From a virus, in the IMG/VR virus record IMGVR_UViG_3300049846_000815, positions 1-33,462 of that record: a DNA stretch of 33,462 bases; one strand, written 5' to 3'. Each line of letters opens with the position of its first letter. Positions within the stretch are counted from its first letter, which is position 1. Shown here piece by piece: positions 15,400-21,205 of the stretch. Below the pieces are notes generated by a model, which was given only the letters and a program-made list of their open reading frames with translations, was not told where the DNA came from and did no database searches. Both the position numbers and the translations under genes were made by a program.

Positions 15400-15498
15400 T
15401 GCGAGAGTGGCTAAAAGCGGTTGACTCCGAAAGGTATTCGGAACCCCAATGCCGGGATGATGTAGGTTCGACTCCTGCACGAGCATTGGCCTCTCGCA
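15400..15498 (+). ncRNA. tRNA-like structured element (degenerate or unusual tRNA)
   Basis: The ends pair perfectly: TGCGAGAG (15400-15407) with CTCTCGCA (15491-15498). The 5' part aligns with a class II tRNA D region (GAGAGTGGCTAAAAGCGG). A canonical T-arm follows: stem GTAGG/CCTGC around loop TTCGACT (15462-15478). Between them is a hairpin CCGAA-AGGTA-TTCGG closed by GGTT/AACC, and CCAATGC (15454 region) pairs with GCATTGG (15483 region). A normal anticodon arm and an acceptor adjacent to the T-arm are missing, and no CCA follows. A -10-like TATAAT lies at 15363-15368. Confidence 0.4.
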
Positions 15499-15554
15499 AA
15501 AAATTTATGAAACGAAAAACAAAGGCGAAAGCCAGAAAGAAGATAAGGCGTAAA

Positions 15555-15926
15555 ATGAAAAATGAAATCAATGAGATCGAAATTAACGGCGAGATCTATG
15601 TGAAGAAATCTGAGGTGTCGCAAAACGCACCAGAAAAAGATGGCATGAAATATTGCATTGTTCGCACTTATTCGGCTGGTGTGTTTGCTGGATATGTTGA
15701 ATCTCGCAATGGACAAGAAGTTGTGATGCGTGATGCGCGCAGAATTTTTTACTGGGATGGCGCAGCTTCATTGTCTCAGCTTGCGATGAGTGGAACATCA
15801 AAACCACAAAATTGTAAATTTCCAGAGGCGGTTGACCGTGTTGAATTACTTCAAGCGATTGAGATTTTGGACGTTACTGAAAAAGCTCAAAAGTCTATCG
15901 CATCTGTTGGCATTTGGAAATGTTAA
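15555..15926 (+). CDS. DUF6948-like phage protein
   Basis: A 123-residue protein. The core KYCIVRTYSAGVFAGYVESR, then DARRIFYWDGAASLSQLAM, later KPQNCKFPEAVD and a C end near EKAQKSIASVGIWKC, matches a small family (DUF6948) common in phage early regions and of unknown function. The frame is open up to 15399, but that extension is a read-through of the tRNA-like element. The ATG at 15555 has AAGG nine bases upstream and is preferred; ATG 15507 is an alternative without a binding site. The next gene starts 10 bases after its stop. Confidence 0.75.
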   Translation: MKNEINEIEINGEIYVKKSEVSQNAPEKDGMKYCIVRTYSAGVFAGYVESRNGQEVVMRDARRIFYWDGAASLSQLAMSGTSKPQNCKFPEAVDRVELLQAIEILDVTEKAQKSIASVGIWKC

Positions 15927-15936
15927 GGAGCTAAGT

Positions 15937-16095
15937 ATGGAAACGGTTTCGAGTGGTAAAGGCTCAGGCTCGGGCTCAGGCTCGGGCTCAGGCTCCGGCT
16001 CCGGCTTCGGCGACGGCTTCGGCGACGGCTCCGGCTACGGCTACGGCGAAGGCTCGGGCTCAGGCTCCGGCTCCGGCTTCGGCGACGGATTGTAA
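15937..16095 (+). CDS. Gly/Ser-repeat low-complexity protein
   Basis: A 52-residue protein made almost wholly of GS, GD and GY repeats after METVSSGK, interrupted by GFGDGFGDG and GYGYGEG. ATG 15937 has AAGGAG seven bases upstream, strongly supporting translation. Upstream in-frame codons inside the previous gene are not part of it. Similar Gly/Ser/Asp/Tyr-rich short proteins occur in phage early regions with unknown role; a flexible or phase-separating peptide is conceivable. The codons use only GGC for Gly in the repeat, unlike the AT-rich surroundings, consistent with expansion of a hexamer. Confidence 0.6.
   Translation: METVSSGKGSGSGSGSGSGSGSGFGDGFGDGSGYGYGEGSGSGSGSGFGDGL
15958..16086. 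repeat. GGCTCN/GGCTTC/GGCGAC hexanucleotide repeat tract
   Basis: A run of roughly 20 six-base units (GGCTCA, GGCTCG, GGCTCC, GGCTTC, GGCGAC, GGCTAC) encoding the Gly/Ser repeats. The block GGCTCCGGCTTCGGCGACGG recurs at both ends of the tract. It is GC-rich against an AT-rich genome and a likely site of slippage and length variation. Confidence 0.8.
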
Positions 16096-16103
16096 CAACT
16101 TTC

Positions 16104-16147
16104 CCCGCAATGGTGCATGGATAAATTTAACTCCGCATGGGCGGGGA
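16104..16147 (+). repeat. Inverted repeat before the zinc-ribbon gene
   Basis: TTCCCCGC just after the Gly/Ser gene and GCGGGGAA near 16140-16147 are perfect 8-base complements. They would form a stem-loop in the mRNA ending about seven bases before the GGAGG site of the next gene, possibly tuning its translation. Confidence 0.4.
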
Positions 16148-16161
16148 ATGAATGGAGGAAT

Positions 16162-16416
16162 ATGAAACTAATAGAGATATTAAATCAATATCGATTTGAT
16201 TTTGATGGAATTTTAGAATGCGAGCATTGCGGATCAAATCAAACAGTGAAAAATGGTTATGACGACACAAATTATCATGTGAATGTTATTCCTAAAATCA
16301 CATGCATTAATTGCAGCAAATGTCGAGATGGAACAATCGGCGATCCACATAATATTGCTGGCGGGAAATTAGTTCACAAAATACCAAAAACAATAGAGGC
16401 GTGGGCTTTTAAATAA
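16162..16416 (+). CDS. Small zinc-ribbon protein
   Basis: An 84-residue protein with CEHC near residues 20-23 and CINCSKC near 50-56, a four-cysteine zinc-ribbon arrangement. The start at 16162 (MKLIEILNQYRFDFDG) is chosen because GGAGGA lies three to eight bases before it; upstream in-frame ATG 16117 lacks a site and falls in the inverted repeat. Function unknown; DNA or protein binding is plausible. It lies in the run of small early genes. Confidence 0.65.
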   Translation: MKLIEILNQYRFDFDGILECEHCGSNQTVKNGYDDTNYHVNVIPKITCINCSKCRDGTIGDPHNIAGGKLVHKIPKTIEAWAFK

Positions 16417-16437
16417 CCCCACCCACGAGGAGCGAGT

Positions 16438-16707
16438 GTGAATTGTTTCGTTTGCAATACAGAAATCGGCAAGCAGGTTCTTCAGCAACCAATTAAGTGT
16501 GAAGGCCGAATCCTTCCGGCGCATTTCAATTGCGGAATCGAATGGTCTGAGAAGGAACTTGAGGTTTTTAAGATCACGTTTGGAAATTCATACTACACGC
16601 TCACTCCCGATTTTGATGGGATGGAGGTCGGAGATGTTTTTGAGGTCGAAAAGGTTTTGATGAAACAAGGAGAATTTTATGCGTTGCCAGAATTTCAAGG
16701 GTTCTAA
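16438..16707 (+). CDS. Hypothetical protein with N-terminal cysteine cluster
   Basis: An 89-residue protein, GTG start with GAGGAGCGA upstream. Cysteines at 3, 6, 21 and about 32 with a nearby His (NCFVCN, KCEGR, AHFNCG) could bind zinc. The C-terminal part is acidic (DFDGMEVGDVFEVEKV). No family was recognised. Its position after another Cys-rich protein suggests a group of small host-interacting proteins. Confidence 0.6.
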   Translation: MNCFVCNTEIGKQVLQQPIKCEGRILPAHFNCGIEWSEKELEVFKITFGNSYYTLTPDFDGMEVGDVFEVEKVLMKQGEFYALPEFQGF

Positions 16708-16736
16708 CAACCCCCGCTTTGATGCGGCGGAGTTTA

Positions 16737-16750
16737 GGGAGGATGGATGA
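16737..16750 (+). repeat. Ribosome-binding cassette GGGAGGATGGATGA, copy 1
   Basis: A 14-base sequence containing a Shine-Dalgarno core and the start of the following gene (ATG 16747). An identical copy lies at 16984-16997. Upstream, CCGC-TTTGAT-GCGG forms a small hairpin in the gap between the two genes. Confidence 0.6.
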
Positions 16751-16947
16751 AGGTTAGAACACTAATTGAAGAGTTGAGTAAATTAAACGGCGATCTTGAT
16801 TTGATTTTGCAAATTGATCAGGAAGGCAATGGATACGAAGAGGTTAGAGGCATCGAAGAATGCAGTTTCGATGGTGATAGCGCGCTTCACCCAGATGACC
16901 TTGAAGAAGGTGTTGAATATGAGAAAAGGGCGGTGATTTACCCATGA
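16747..16947 (+). CDS. Small acidic phage protein
   Basis: A 66-residue acidic protein beginning MKVRTLIEELSKLNGDLDLI, a start seen in many small phage early proteins in which a helix is followed by a beta strand carrying acidic residues. No catalytic motif. GGGAGG is spaced four bases before the ATG. Function unknown. Confidence 0.65.
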   Translation: MKVRTLIEELSKLNGDLDLILQIDQEGNGYEEVRGIEECSFDGDSALHPDDLEEGVEYEKRAVIYP

Positions 16948-16983
16948 CCCCGCGCCGCTATTCCGTTTGGTCAAATTTGTTTC

Positions 16984-16997
16984 GGGAGGATGGATGA
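16984..16997 (+). repeat. Ribosome-binding cassette GGGAGGATGGATGA, copy 2
   Basis: Identical to 16737-16750. Here the ATG that is correctly spaced from GGGAGG (16994) opens only a six-codon frame (MSLWVI), so the cassette has been copied without keeping the gene in frame. The next gene probably starts at 17002 or by coupling. Confidence 0.6.
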
Positions 16998-17001
16998 GTT
17001 T

Positions 17002-17367
17002 ATGGGTTATATAAGACATGATGCAGTGATTGCAATTATCGGTGATTATTCTGAGGAAGATAAAAAGGCAGCGAAGGATATTGAAAAGCTTCGACGAAAA
17101 ATGAAAAATGATAAATCCGGAATTCGTGGCGTTCCAAACTGTATTCTTGGGCCAACCCATGGTGTGAATGGGTATAAAACTTATTTGTTTTCGCCAGACG
17201 GCTCTAAAGAGGGTTGGGATACATCCGAAGAATGCGATCGTTATCGGGCAGAATTTATCTCCATTATTAAGTCCACAGAATATCCAGCAATGGTTCATCT
17301 TCAATTTGGCGGTGACGACGGTGAAACAATTATTCATGATTCAACCGACCAAAGAAAAGGTTGGTGA
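17002..17367 (+). CDS. Conserved early phage protein (GYIRHDA family)
   Basis: A 121-residue protein beginning MGYIRHDAVIAIIGDYSEED, followed by a Lys-rich helix, then GVNGYKTYLFSPDGSKEGWD and LQFGGDDGETIIHDS. These segments are characteristic of a small conserved phage protein family with no known activity. In-frame ATG 16990 touches the Shine-Dalgarno sequence (no spacing), so ATG 17002, 12 bases from it, is preferred although somewhat distant. It probably belongs to the early takeover set. Confidence 0.7.
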   Translation: MGYIRHDAVIAIIGDYSEEDKKAAKDIEKLRRKMKNDKSGIRGVPNCILGPTHGVNGYKTYLFSPDGSKEGWDTSEECDRYRAEFISIIKSTEYPAMVHLQFGGDDGETIIHDSTDQRKGW

Positions 17368-17370
17368 TAT

Positions 17371-17580
17371 ATGAAGAATTTAATAAAATTTTACACGTTC
17401 GAGATATTCCTTCCAATTTTAGTTACCTCGTTTGTGGTTGCACAGGTATCTAGTGTATTTTGTGGAGCCGTTTTTCCAAAACCTAAATGCCACATCATTG
17501 GCCGATGGGATTATGTATTTCCTGGATGGGTAGCGGCGTGTGAAGTTAGAAATTGGCTTGATTATGAGGAGGCAGAATGA
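17371..17580 (+). CDS. Small membrane protein
   Basis: A 69-residue protein with an N-terminal hydrophobic segment (about residues 10-33, EIFLPILVTSFVVAQVSSVF) after two Lys, so probably a signal anchor or uncleaved signal. The remainder carries two Cys pairs' worth of residues (FCGA, KCHI, ACEV) and an acidic end. It starts three bases after the previous stop and overlaps the next gene by four. No family recognised. Confidence 0.6.
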   Translation: MKNLIKFYTFEIFLPILVTSFVVAQVSSVFCGAVFPKPKCHIIGRWDYVFPGWVAACEVRNWLDYEEAE

Positions 17581-17945
17581 TCAGCACCGCGAGACTAAGG
17601 GAGATGATCGAATTGGCGGGGAAGGCGACGCCTGGAAATTGGGAAGTGTTGGGGACCAATAGTGGCAGTAAAAGCCGCTATAGAATAATGCCTGACCCAA
17701 AAACCACAGAACAACAATATATTAACGCAAGATTTATAGAGTCAGCTGACCCCACTACAATCCAATCCATCCTCACAGAGTTGATCGAGGCGAGGGAAGT
17801 GATCAAATCTATTGCGAGCCAAAATGAACCAATGCACTCATATCAAAAGTATTGGTTAAAAATTAGTCATGAAGACTGTGCTCTTGTTTTGGCGAACGAT
17901 ACAAAAGTTTCACGAAAACACCTCAAGAAATGGAGTGGGGAATGA
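17577..17945 (+). CDS. Ea22-like phage protein
   Basis: A 122-residue protein with the Ead/Ea22 pattern: an N-terminal helix (STARLREMIELAGKATPGNW), a variable middle, then INARFIESADPTTIQSILTE and LIEAREVI. The family is common in the early regions of lambdoid and other phages and has no firmly known function. It starts with ATGA on the previous stop. The PGNW turn and the ADPTTI helix start are clear. Confidence 0.7.
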   Translation: MISTARLREMIELAGKATPGNWEVLGTNSGSKSRYRIMPDPKTTEQQYINARFIESADPTTIQSILTELIEAREVIKSIASQNEPMHSYQKYWLKISHEDCALVLANDTKVSRKHLKKWSGE

Positions 17946-18004
17946 GCACAGACGGCGACATTACTGGCTGCCTTTGGTTTATCATAGGGTTTTTTACACC
18001 CTGA
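17942..18004 (+). CDS. 20-residue membrane-like peptide
   Basis: ATGA-coupled to the previous stop, encoding MSTDGDITGCLWFIIGFFTP. The second half is hydrophobic enough to insert in a membrane. The first codons, ATGAGCACAGACG, are repeated at the start of the gene at 18548, suggesting copying of a start region. Very short; expression is uncertain. Confidence 0.3.
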   Translation: MSTDGDITGCLWFIIGFFTP

Positions 18005-18033
18005 TTTATCAATTGGATTAGGAGATTCAAGGC

Positions 18034-18429
18034 GTGAGTAAAAGAGAATGTGACTGGTATGGAACTGAACTTTTTAAATCAATAAAAGGCATGACATTTT
18101 CGAGCATCGAAAAAATCGGGAATTATGAAATAAAGTTTACAGAGTACAGTGGGCGTAAATTTATGATGAGTTGTTATGATGATTGCCGCGCTTCTTGTAC
18201 TATTGATGAGGTCCACGGTGACCTGTCTGATTTAGTTGGGTCTCCTATTTTGTTGGCTGAAGAAGTTGTTAGCAGAGAAAATCCTGAAGGTGTCACCAAA
18301 GGATATCAAGATAGCTTCACTTGGACTTTTTACAAATTAGCCACAATCAAAGGCTCAGTAACCATTCGCTGGTATGGCGAATCGAATGGGTACTATTCTG
18401 AGTCCGTAACATTTGAGGAATTAAAATGA
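18034..18429 (+). CDS. DUF7448-like phage protein
   Basis: A 131-residue protein, GTG start with TTAGGAGATTC upstream. The family pattern is clear: YDDCRASCTIDEVHGDLSDL, VGSPILLAEE and near the end TWTFYKLATIKGSVTIRW followed by YGESNGYYSE. Function is unknown, but the strong conservation of the last block suggests a defined fold. It overlaps the next gene as ATGA. Confidence 0.8.
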   Translation: MSKRECDWYGTELFKSIKGMTFSSIEKIGNYEIKFTEYSGRKFMMSCYDDCRASCTIDEVHGDLSDLVGSPILLAEEVVSRENPEGVTKGYQDSFTWTFYKLATIKGSVTIRWYGESNGYYSESVTFEELK

Positions 18430-18551
18430 GCAAGTTACCAGGAAGAATCGGAAAATGTGTGCTCTGTAAGAAACGTAGAAAGACAGCCCTCATTGTTGTT
18501 TTTGGCTTAACCATTCGATCATGTTTTAAATGCTGGGAGTATAAAAAATGA
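18426..18551 (+). CDS. 41-residue zinc-ribbon microprotein
   Basis: Coupled by ATGA at both ends (18426 and 18548). The product has two CxxC knuckles, KCVLCKK and SCFKCWE, separated by a basic, hydrophobic beta hairpin (RRKTALIVVFGLTIR), the minimal layout of a zinc ribbon. Too small for usual gene finders but well supported by the Cys pattern and junctions. Probably binds nucleic acid or a host protein. Confidence 0.6.
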   Translation: MSKLPGRIGKCVLCKKRRKTALIVVFGLTIRSCFKCWEYKK

Positions 18552-19021
18552 GCACAGACGAAAAGCGACCGAGAGAATGGAAAGCATTTGTTCAAGATGA
18601 ATCTCTTTTTGGGCATGAGAATATGACCGAGGCTCACATTCGTGCGCTTAAAATAAACCAGCCGATAATCACAGTGCGCGAAGTCCTCCCAGGCAATCAA
18701 GGCATCGAATGTGGTCCTTATGGAACTGCGGGAGGAACTTTCACTCCAAAACCAGGCAGGAGCGACACGGAGAGACTGGATTGGATGATAAAAACGGAGT
18801 ACAGAATTGTGGAGATTACTAAGGGAATATTTTATTTTAAAATCGGAGGTGGAATTTTTGAAGCAAAATCACCACGCGGAGCCATCGACGCGGCAATGGA
18901 CCAGGAGAGGCCAACCACATTAGCACAACTACCAATTCACGCATGTGATCGAGCCCCAGATGCTTCAGCAACATTAACCACCAATAGCAAATGCCCATAC
19001 TGTGGCGGAGGCATCCTATGA
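18548..19021 (+). CDS. Hypothetical early protein with C-terminal cysteine knuckle
   Basis: A 157-residue protein. The N part (MSTDEKRPREWKAFVQDESL) is charged; a central segment RLDWMIKTEYRIVEITKGIF is followed by FEAKSPRGAIDAAMDQ, resembling small phage helper proteins. The end contains KCPYCGGGIL, a rubredoxin-type knuckle. The family was not recognised. It starts and ends in ATGA overlaps. Confidence 0.65.
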   Translation: MSTDEKRPREWKAFVQDESLFGHENMTEAHIRALKINQPIITVREVLPGNQGIECGPYGTAGGTFTPKPGRSDTERLDWMIKTEYRIVEITKGIFYFKIGGGIFEAKSPRGAIDAAMDQERPTTLAQLPIHACDRAPDASATLTTNSKCPYCGGGIL

Positions 19022-19077
19022 CCCACGCACCATCATGCTTAATTTATATTTGCTCTTGCGGAGGTAAGAAGAAGTGA
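19018..19077 (+). CDS. 19-residue Cys-containing microprotein
   Basis: Lies between ATGA (19018) and GTGA (19074) overlaps and encodes MTHAPSCLIYICSCGGKKK. Its last codons contain GGAGGTAAGAAGAA, the ribosome binding site of the next gene. It may be a coupling ORF rather than a functional peptide. Confidence 0.3.
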   Translation: MTHAPSCLIYICSCGGKKK

Positions 19078-19730
19078 TCGACAAAAAATGGCTGGACAAA
19101 AACGGACTGGTTCGCACGAAGGAAATGTTTGAGGATTCGGGCAACGGAGCGGCGTATAGTTGTCTCGCTAATATTTTGTGCGAAGGAACTTATATTCCAC
19201 TGACAAGACTTTGGGATGCGAAGCGAGGAGTATTGGTTCGAACTCCTCAAAACACATATGGAAATGAGAGTTGGGACAACTACCTAGCGGTCGCTGTTTA
19301 TTGTTTAATGTTCAATAAAAGATGGGCGAGAGTCATTCTTTGGTCTGCAATTAAAAAACTTGGTTTCATGCAAAATTCATTCGAGAAAGGTGATTTATGG
19401 AGAAGTCAGATGTTCAGGTTTCCGGTAATTTGGGTGGTGATGATTGCTGCTGCATTCAAAATTATTGCGCCATTAAGTCGATTGATTCTCCAGGCTATGT
19501 GTATTTTTCATACTTTAAATCTTGCAGACGCAAGCGGAACGCAGCTTCAGTTTTTACAAAGATGGGCAATATATCGGATGGGTAATCCAAAGCCGATGAA
19601 GAAATTCCTCCAAAGCCTTAAAGATCAAGGCACTTCGATGAAAGAGGTCATGACTGGTTACTGGCAAGAGGGACATCCGGTTCTTGATGGGTACGACAAA
19701 TTCGAGAAAATGTTATTGCATAAAAATTAG
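19074..19730 (+). CDS. Hypothetical membrane-associated protein
   Basis: A 218-residue protein, GTG start with GGAGG eleven bases upstream. It is rich in Trp, Arg and Tyr. A hydrophobic segment at about 116-145 (FPVIWVVMIAAAFKIIAP and the following LILQAM) may span or lie on the membrane. The N-terminal part contains WDNYLAVAVYCLMF and the C-terminal part LDGYDKFEKMLLHKN. No family was recognised. Confidence 0.6.
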   Translation: MIDKKWLDKNGLVRTKEMFEDSGNGAAYSCLANILCEGTYIPLTRLWDAKRGVLVRTPQNTYGNESWDNYLAVAVYCLMFNKRWARVILWSAIKKLGFMQNSFEKGDLWRSQMFRFPVIWVVMIAAAFKIIAPLSRLILQAMCIFHTLNLADASGTQLQFLQRWAIYRMGNPKPMKKFLQSLKDQGTSMKEVMTGYWQEGHPVLDGYDKFEKMLLHKN

Positions 19731-19771
19731 CCATATGGATTAAAATTGTAATCGGGGGAGGGATAGCAGCA

Positions 19772-20470
19772 CTGGAAGCTTCTAGGCCTATTCTTGTGAT
19801 TTCTGATCTTCAAATACCCTATGAGCACCCGAAGGCGCTCTCATTCTGTACCTATCTAAAAAATCATTATAAAATACCCGATGAAAACATTTTAAATGTT
19901 GGAGATGAGACAGATGGTTACCATGCTGGCGATTGGCCTAAAGATCCAGACGCGGAGCTTTCGCCTGTTCATGAGCTTTCAATAACGAGGGAACGATTAA
20001 GACAATGGGGCGAAGTATTCCCTATAATGAAGCTTTGCATTTCTAACCACGGTATGAGGTGGATTAGAAAAGCCACAGGAGCTCAAATTCCTTCTCAGAT
20101 CATTAAATCATATCAACAGATATTCGAGACACCGCAAGGCTGGCAATGGCGCGAGGAATGGCGTTTCAATCAATTAAAACACCCATTCAGAATGATTCAC
20201 GGCATGGGATACAGCGGAAAGGATGGGCATATAAATGCGGCCAAGGATGCTCAAATATCCACAGCTATTGGGCACCTGCATTCATATGCTGGAGTAAATC
20301 ACGTCAGAATGATGGGTTCTGAAAGAATGTGGGCGATGAATACAGGATGCCTTATTCGTGAGGAAGCGGTAGCATTTAAATATGGGAAGTATTCGAGACC
20401 AAAACCTACGCTTGGATGCGGAATTATATTTAACTCAGGCTCAATGCCCGTTTGGATTCCATTGGAATGA
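19772..20470 (+). CDS. Calcineurin-like metallophosphoesterase
   Basis: A 232-residue protein with the metallophosphoesterase ligands in order: Asp12 (VISDLQIPYEHP), Gly44-Asp45 (NVGDETDG), Asn92-His93 (ISNHGMRW, normally GNHE), His143 (IHGMGY) and His168-x-His170 (IGHLHS). It should hydrolyse phosphomono- or diesters using two metals. Conventional start GTG 19796 would remove the first beta strand (RPILV) before ISD. CTG 19772 keeps it and sits nine bases after GGGGGAGGG, so I propose a CTG start; no ATG, GTG or TTG exists in frame upstream. It overlaps the next gene as ATGA. Confidence 0.75.
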   Translation: MEASRPILVISDLQIPYEHPKALSFCTYLKNHYKIPDENILNVGDETDGYHAGDWPKDPDAELSPVHELSITRERLRQWGEVFPIMKLCISNHGMRWIRKATGAQIPSQIIKSYQQIFETPQGWQWREEWRFNQLKHPFRMIHGMGYSGKDGHINAAKDAQISTAIGHLHSYAGVNHVRMMGSERMWAMNTGCLIREEAVAFKYGKYSRPKPTLGCGIIFNSGSMPVWIPLE

Positions 20471-20757
20471 AAATACCTAACGAAATTAGAATCAAGCGAG
20501 ATGTTACTTATGCGATTTTATGGCGTGATTCAATGGGCGTTGATTACAAGGGTAGAAAGATTTACGGCGAGTGCAACGGAAAAGAAAAACAAATTATCTT
20601 AACAATTGATCAATCGAAAACAGAGTCAATCAAAACACTAACCCATGAAATTTTCCATTGCATCGAGTACGAATATAAAATAGCTCTTCCACATCCAATT
20701 ATCTGCATTTTAGAAGAAGCGATATATCGCATACTAAAGCTAAATGGTTTAATCTAG
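20467..20757 (+). CDS. HExxH metallopeptidase (SprT/ImmA-like size)
   Basis: A 96-residue protein with zinc-binding motif THEIFHCIEYEY (His60, Glu61, His64) and a likely third ligand Glu83 or Glu84 in ILEEAIYRIL, as in gluzincins. The N-terminal strands (MKIPNEIRIKRDVTYAILW) and KQIILTIDQS fit the minimal ImmA/IrrE-like or SprT-like fold. Start 20467 overlaps the previous stop (ATGA). ImmA-type proteins cleave repressors, but no repressor gene adjoins it; two operator palindromes follow directly. Confidence 0.7.
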   Translation: MKIPNEIRIKRDVTYAILWRDSMGVDYKGRKIYGECNGKEKQIILTIDQSKTESIKTLTHEIFHCIEYEYKIALPHPIICILEEAIYRILKLNGLI

Positions 20758-20805
20758 TAATGGGGCCATTAATTATTTGACTAATGGGGCCATTATTGTT
20801 ATTCT
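20758..20805 (+). promoter_or_regulatory. Two TAATGGGGCCATTA operators with an overlapping promoter
   Basis: TAATGGGGCCATTA (TAATGG/CCATTA around GG) occurs at 20758-20771 and 20782-20795, 24 bases apart. Between and over the second lies TTGACT (20777-20782), a 17-base spacer and TATTCT (20800-20805). A dimeric regulator bound to the second copy would occupy the spacer. The promoter would drive the genes from 20812 on. Confidence 0.65.
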
Positions 20806-20811
20806 ATATTC

Positions 20812-21102
20812 ATGAACATAGCGGATATTTTAAAGGCAAGAGCGCAAGAACGAACGGAATTAGAAAACGAGCATTGCAAGCTTTCAGACGAAATAATTGA
20901 AGTCGAAGTTTATAGCGACGATTTCATTAAAATTAGGGCGGCTGACGTGATTGAAGAAATAATGAACTCAAAAGAATTTGAAGTATTTATTTTAAGAGAA
21001 ATCTTAGGAAGCGGCAATTCTAATAAATTGAATCAATTCATTGATGCGGCCATTTATAAAGTAGCATCTAGAGCGAGGGAAGAGCGATATGCAAAGTCTT
21101 AG
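20812..21102 (+). CDS. Hypothetical acidic helical protein
   Basis: A 96-residue charged protein starting MNIADILKARAQERTELENE, with a C-terminal helix AAIYKVASRAREERYAKS. It is the first gene after the operator-controlled promoter. The ATG lies close to the expected transcript start and has no clear Shine-Dalgarno sequence, so the message may be nearly leaderless. No family recognised. Confidence 0.6.
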   Translation: MNIADILKARAQERTELENEHCKLSDEIIEVEVYSDDFIKIRAADVIEEIMNSKEFEVFILREILGSGNSNKLNQFIDAAIYKVASRAREERYAKS

Positions 21103-21205
21103 ATTCTTAAATCTTAGTTATTTATATAAAGAAAAGCTAATTACACTTGATCAATTTTTAAGAGCAATAAACGATTTGAATTGGAGAATGAACGATGAGA
21201 ACTAA
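21089..21205 (+). CDS. 38-residue small protein
   Basis: ATG 21089 lies inside the end of the previous gene with GAGGGAAGAG upstream, and its stop lies inside the next gene. The product (MQSLRFLNLSYLYKEKLITL, then DQFLRAINDLN) reads as an amphipathic helix pair and has normal composition. Overlap at both ends fits the local coupling style. Function unknown. Confidence 0.5.
   Translation: MQSLRFLNLSYLYKEKLITLDQFLRAINDLNWRMNDEN

Noticed and set aside
15462-15485. Ordinary tRNA gene
   Set aside because: The T-arm is good, but no 5' segment pairs with ACGAGCA to form an acceptor, and no seven-base anticodon loop has a paired stem. Reported instead as tRNA-like.
15399-15554. N-terminal extension of the DUF6948-like protein
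   Set aside because: The frame is open but it is a translation of the tRNA-like element (the T-arm reads as VGSTPARA), and ATG 15399 lacks a ribosome binding site. ATG 15555 is better supported.
15790-15936. Upstream extension of the Gly/Ser-repeat gene
   Set aside because: It lies out of frame inside the DUF6948-like gene. AAGGAG before ATG 15937 decides the start.
15953-16165. Ala/Gln-rich frame overlapping the Gly/Ser tract
   Set aside because: Any frame through a stop-free hexamer repeat is open. Only the GS frame has a placed Shine-Dalgarno sequence.
16783-17337. 184-codon open frame on the - strand
   Set aside because: It lies opposite three + strand genes with clear starts and one recognisable conserved family, and its product has no familiar pattern and biased composition typical of antisense shadows.
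20467-20757. Lysogeny module (ImmA plus repressor)
   Set aside because: No CI-like helix-turn-helix repressor, Cro or integrase was recognised anywhere, so a temperate life style is not claimed.
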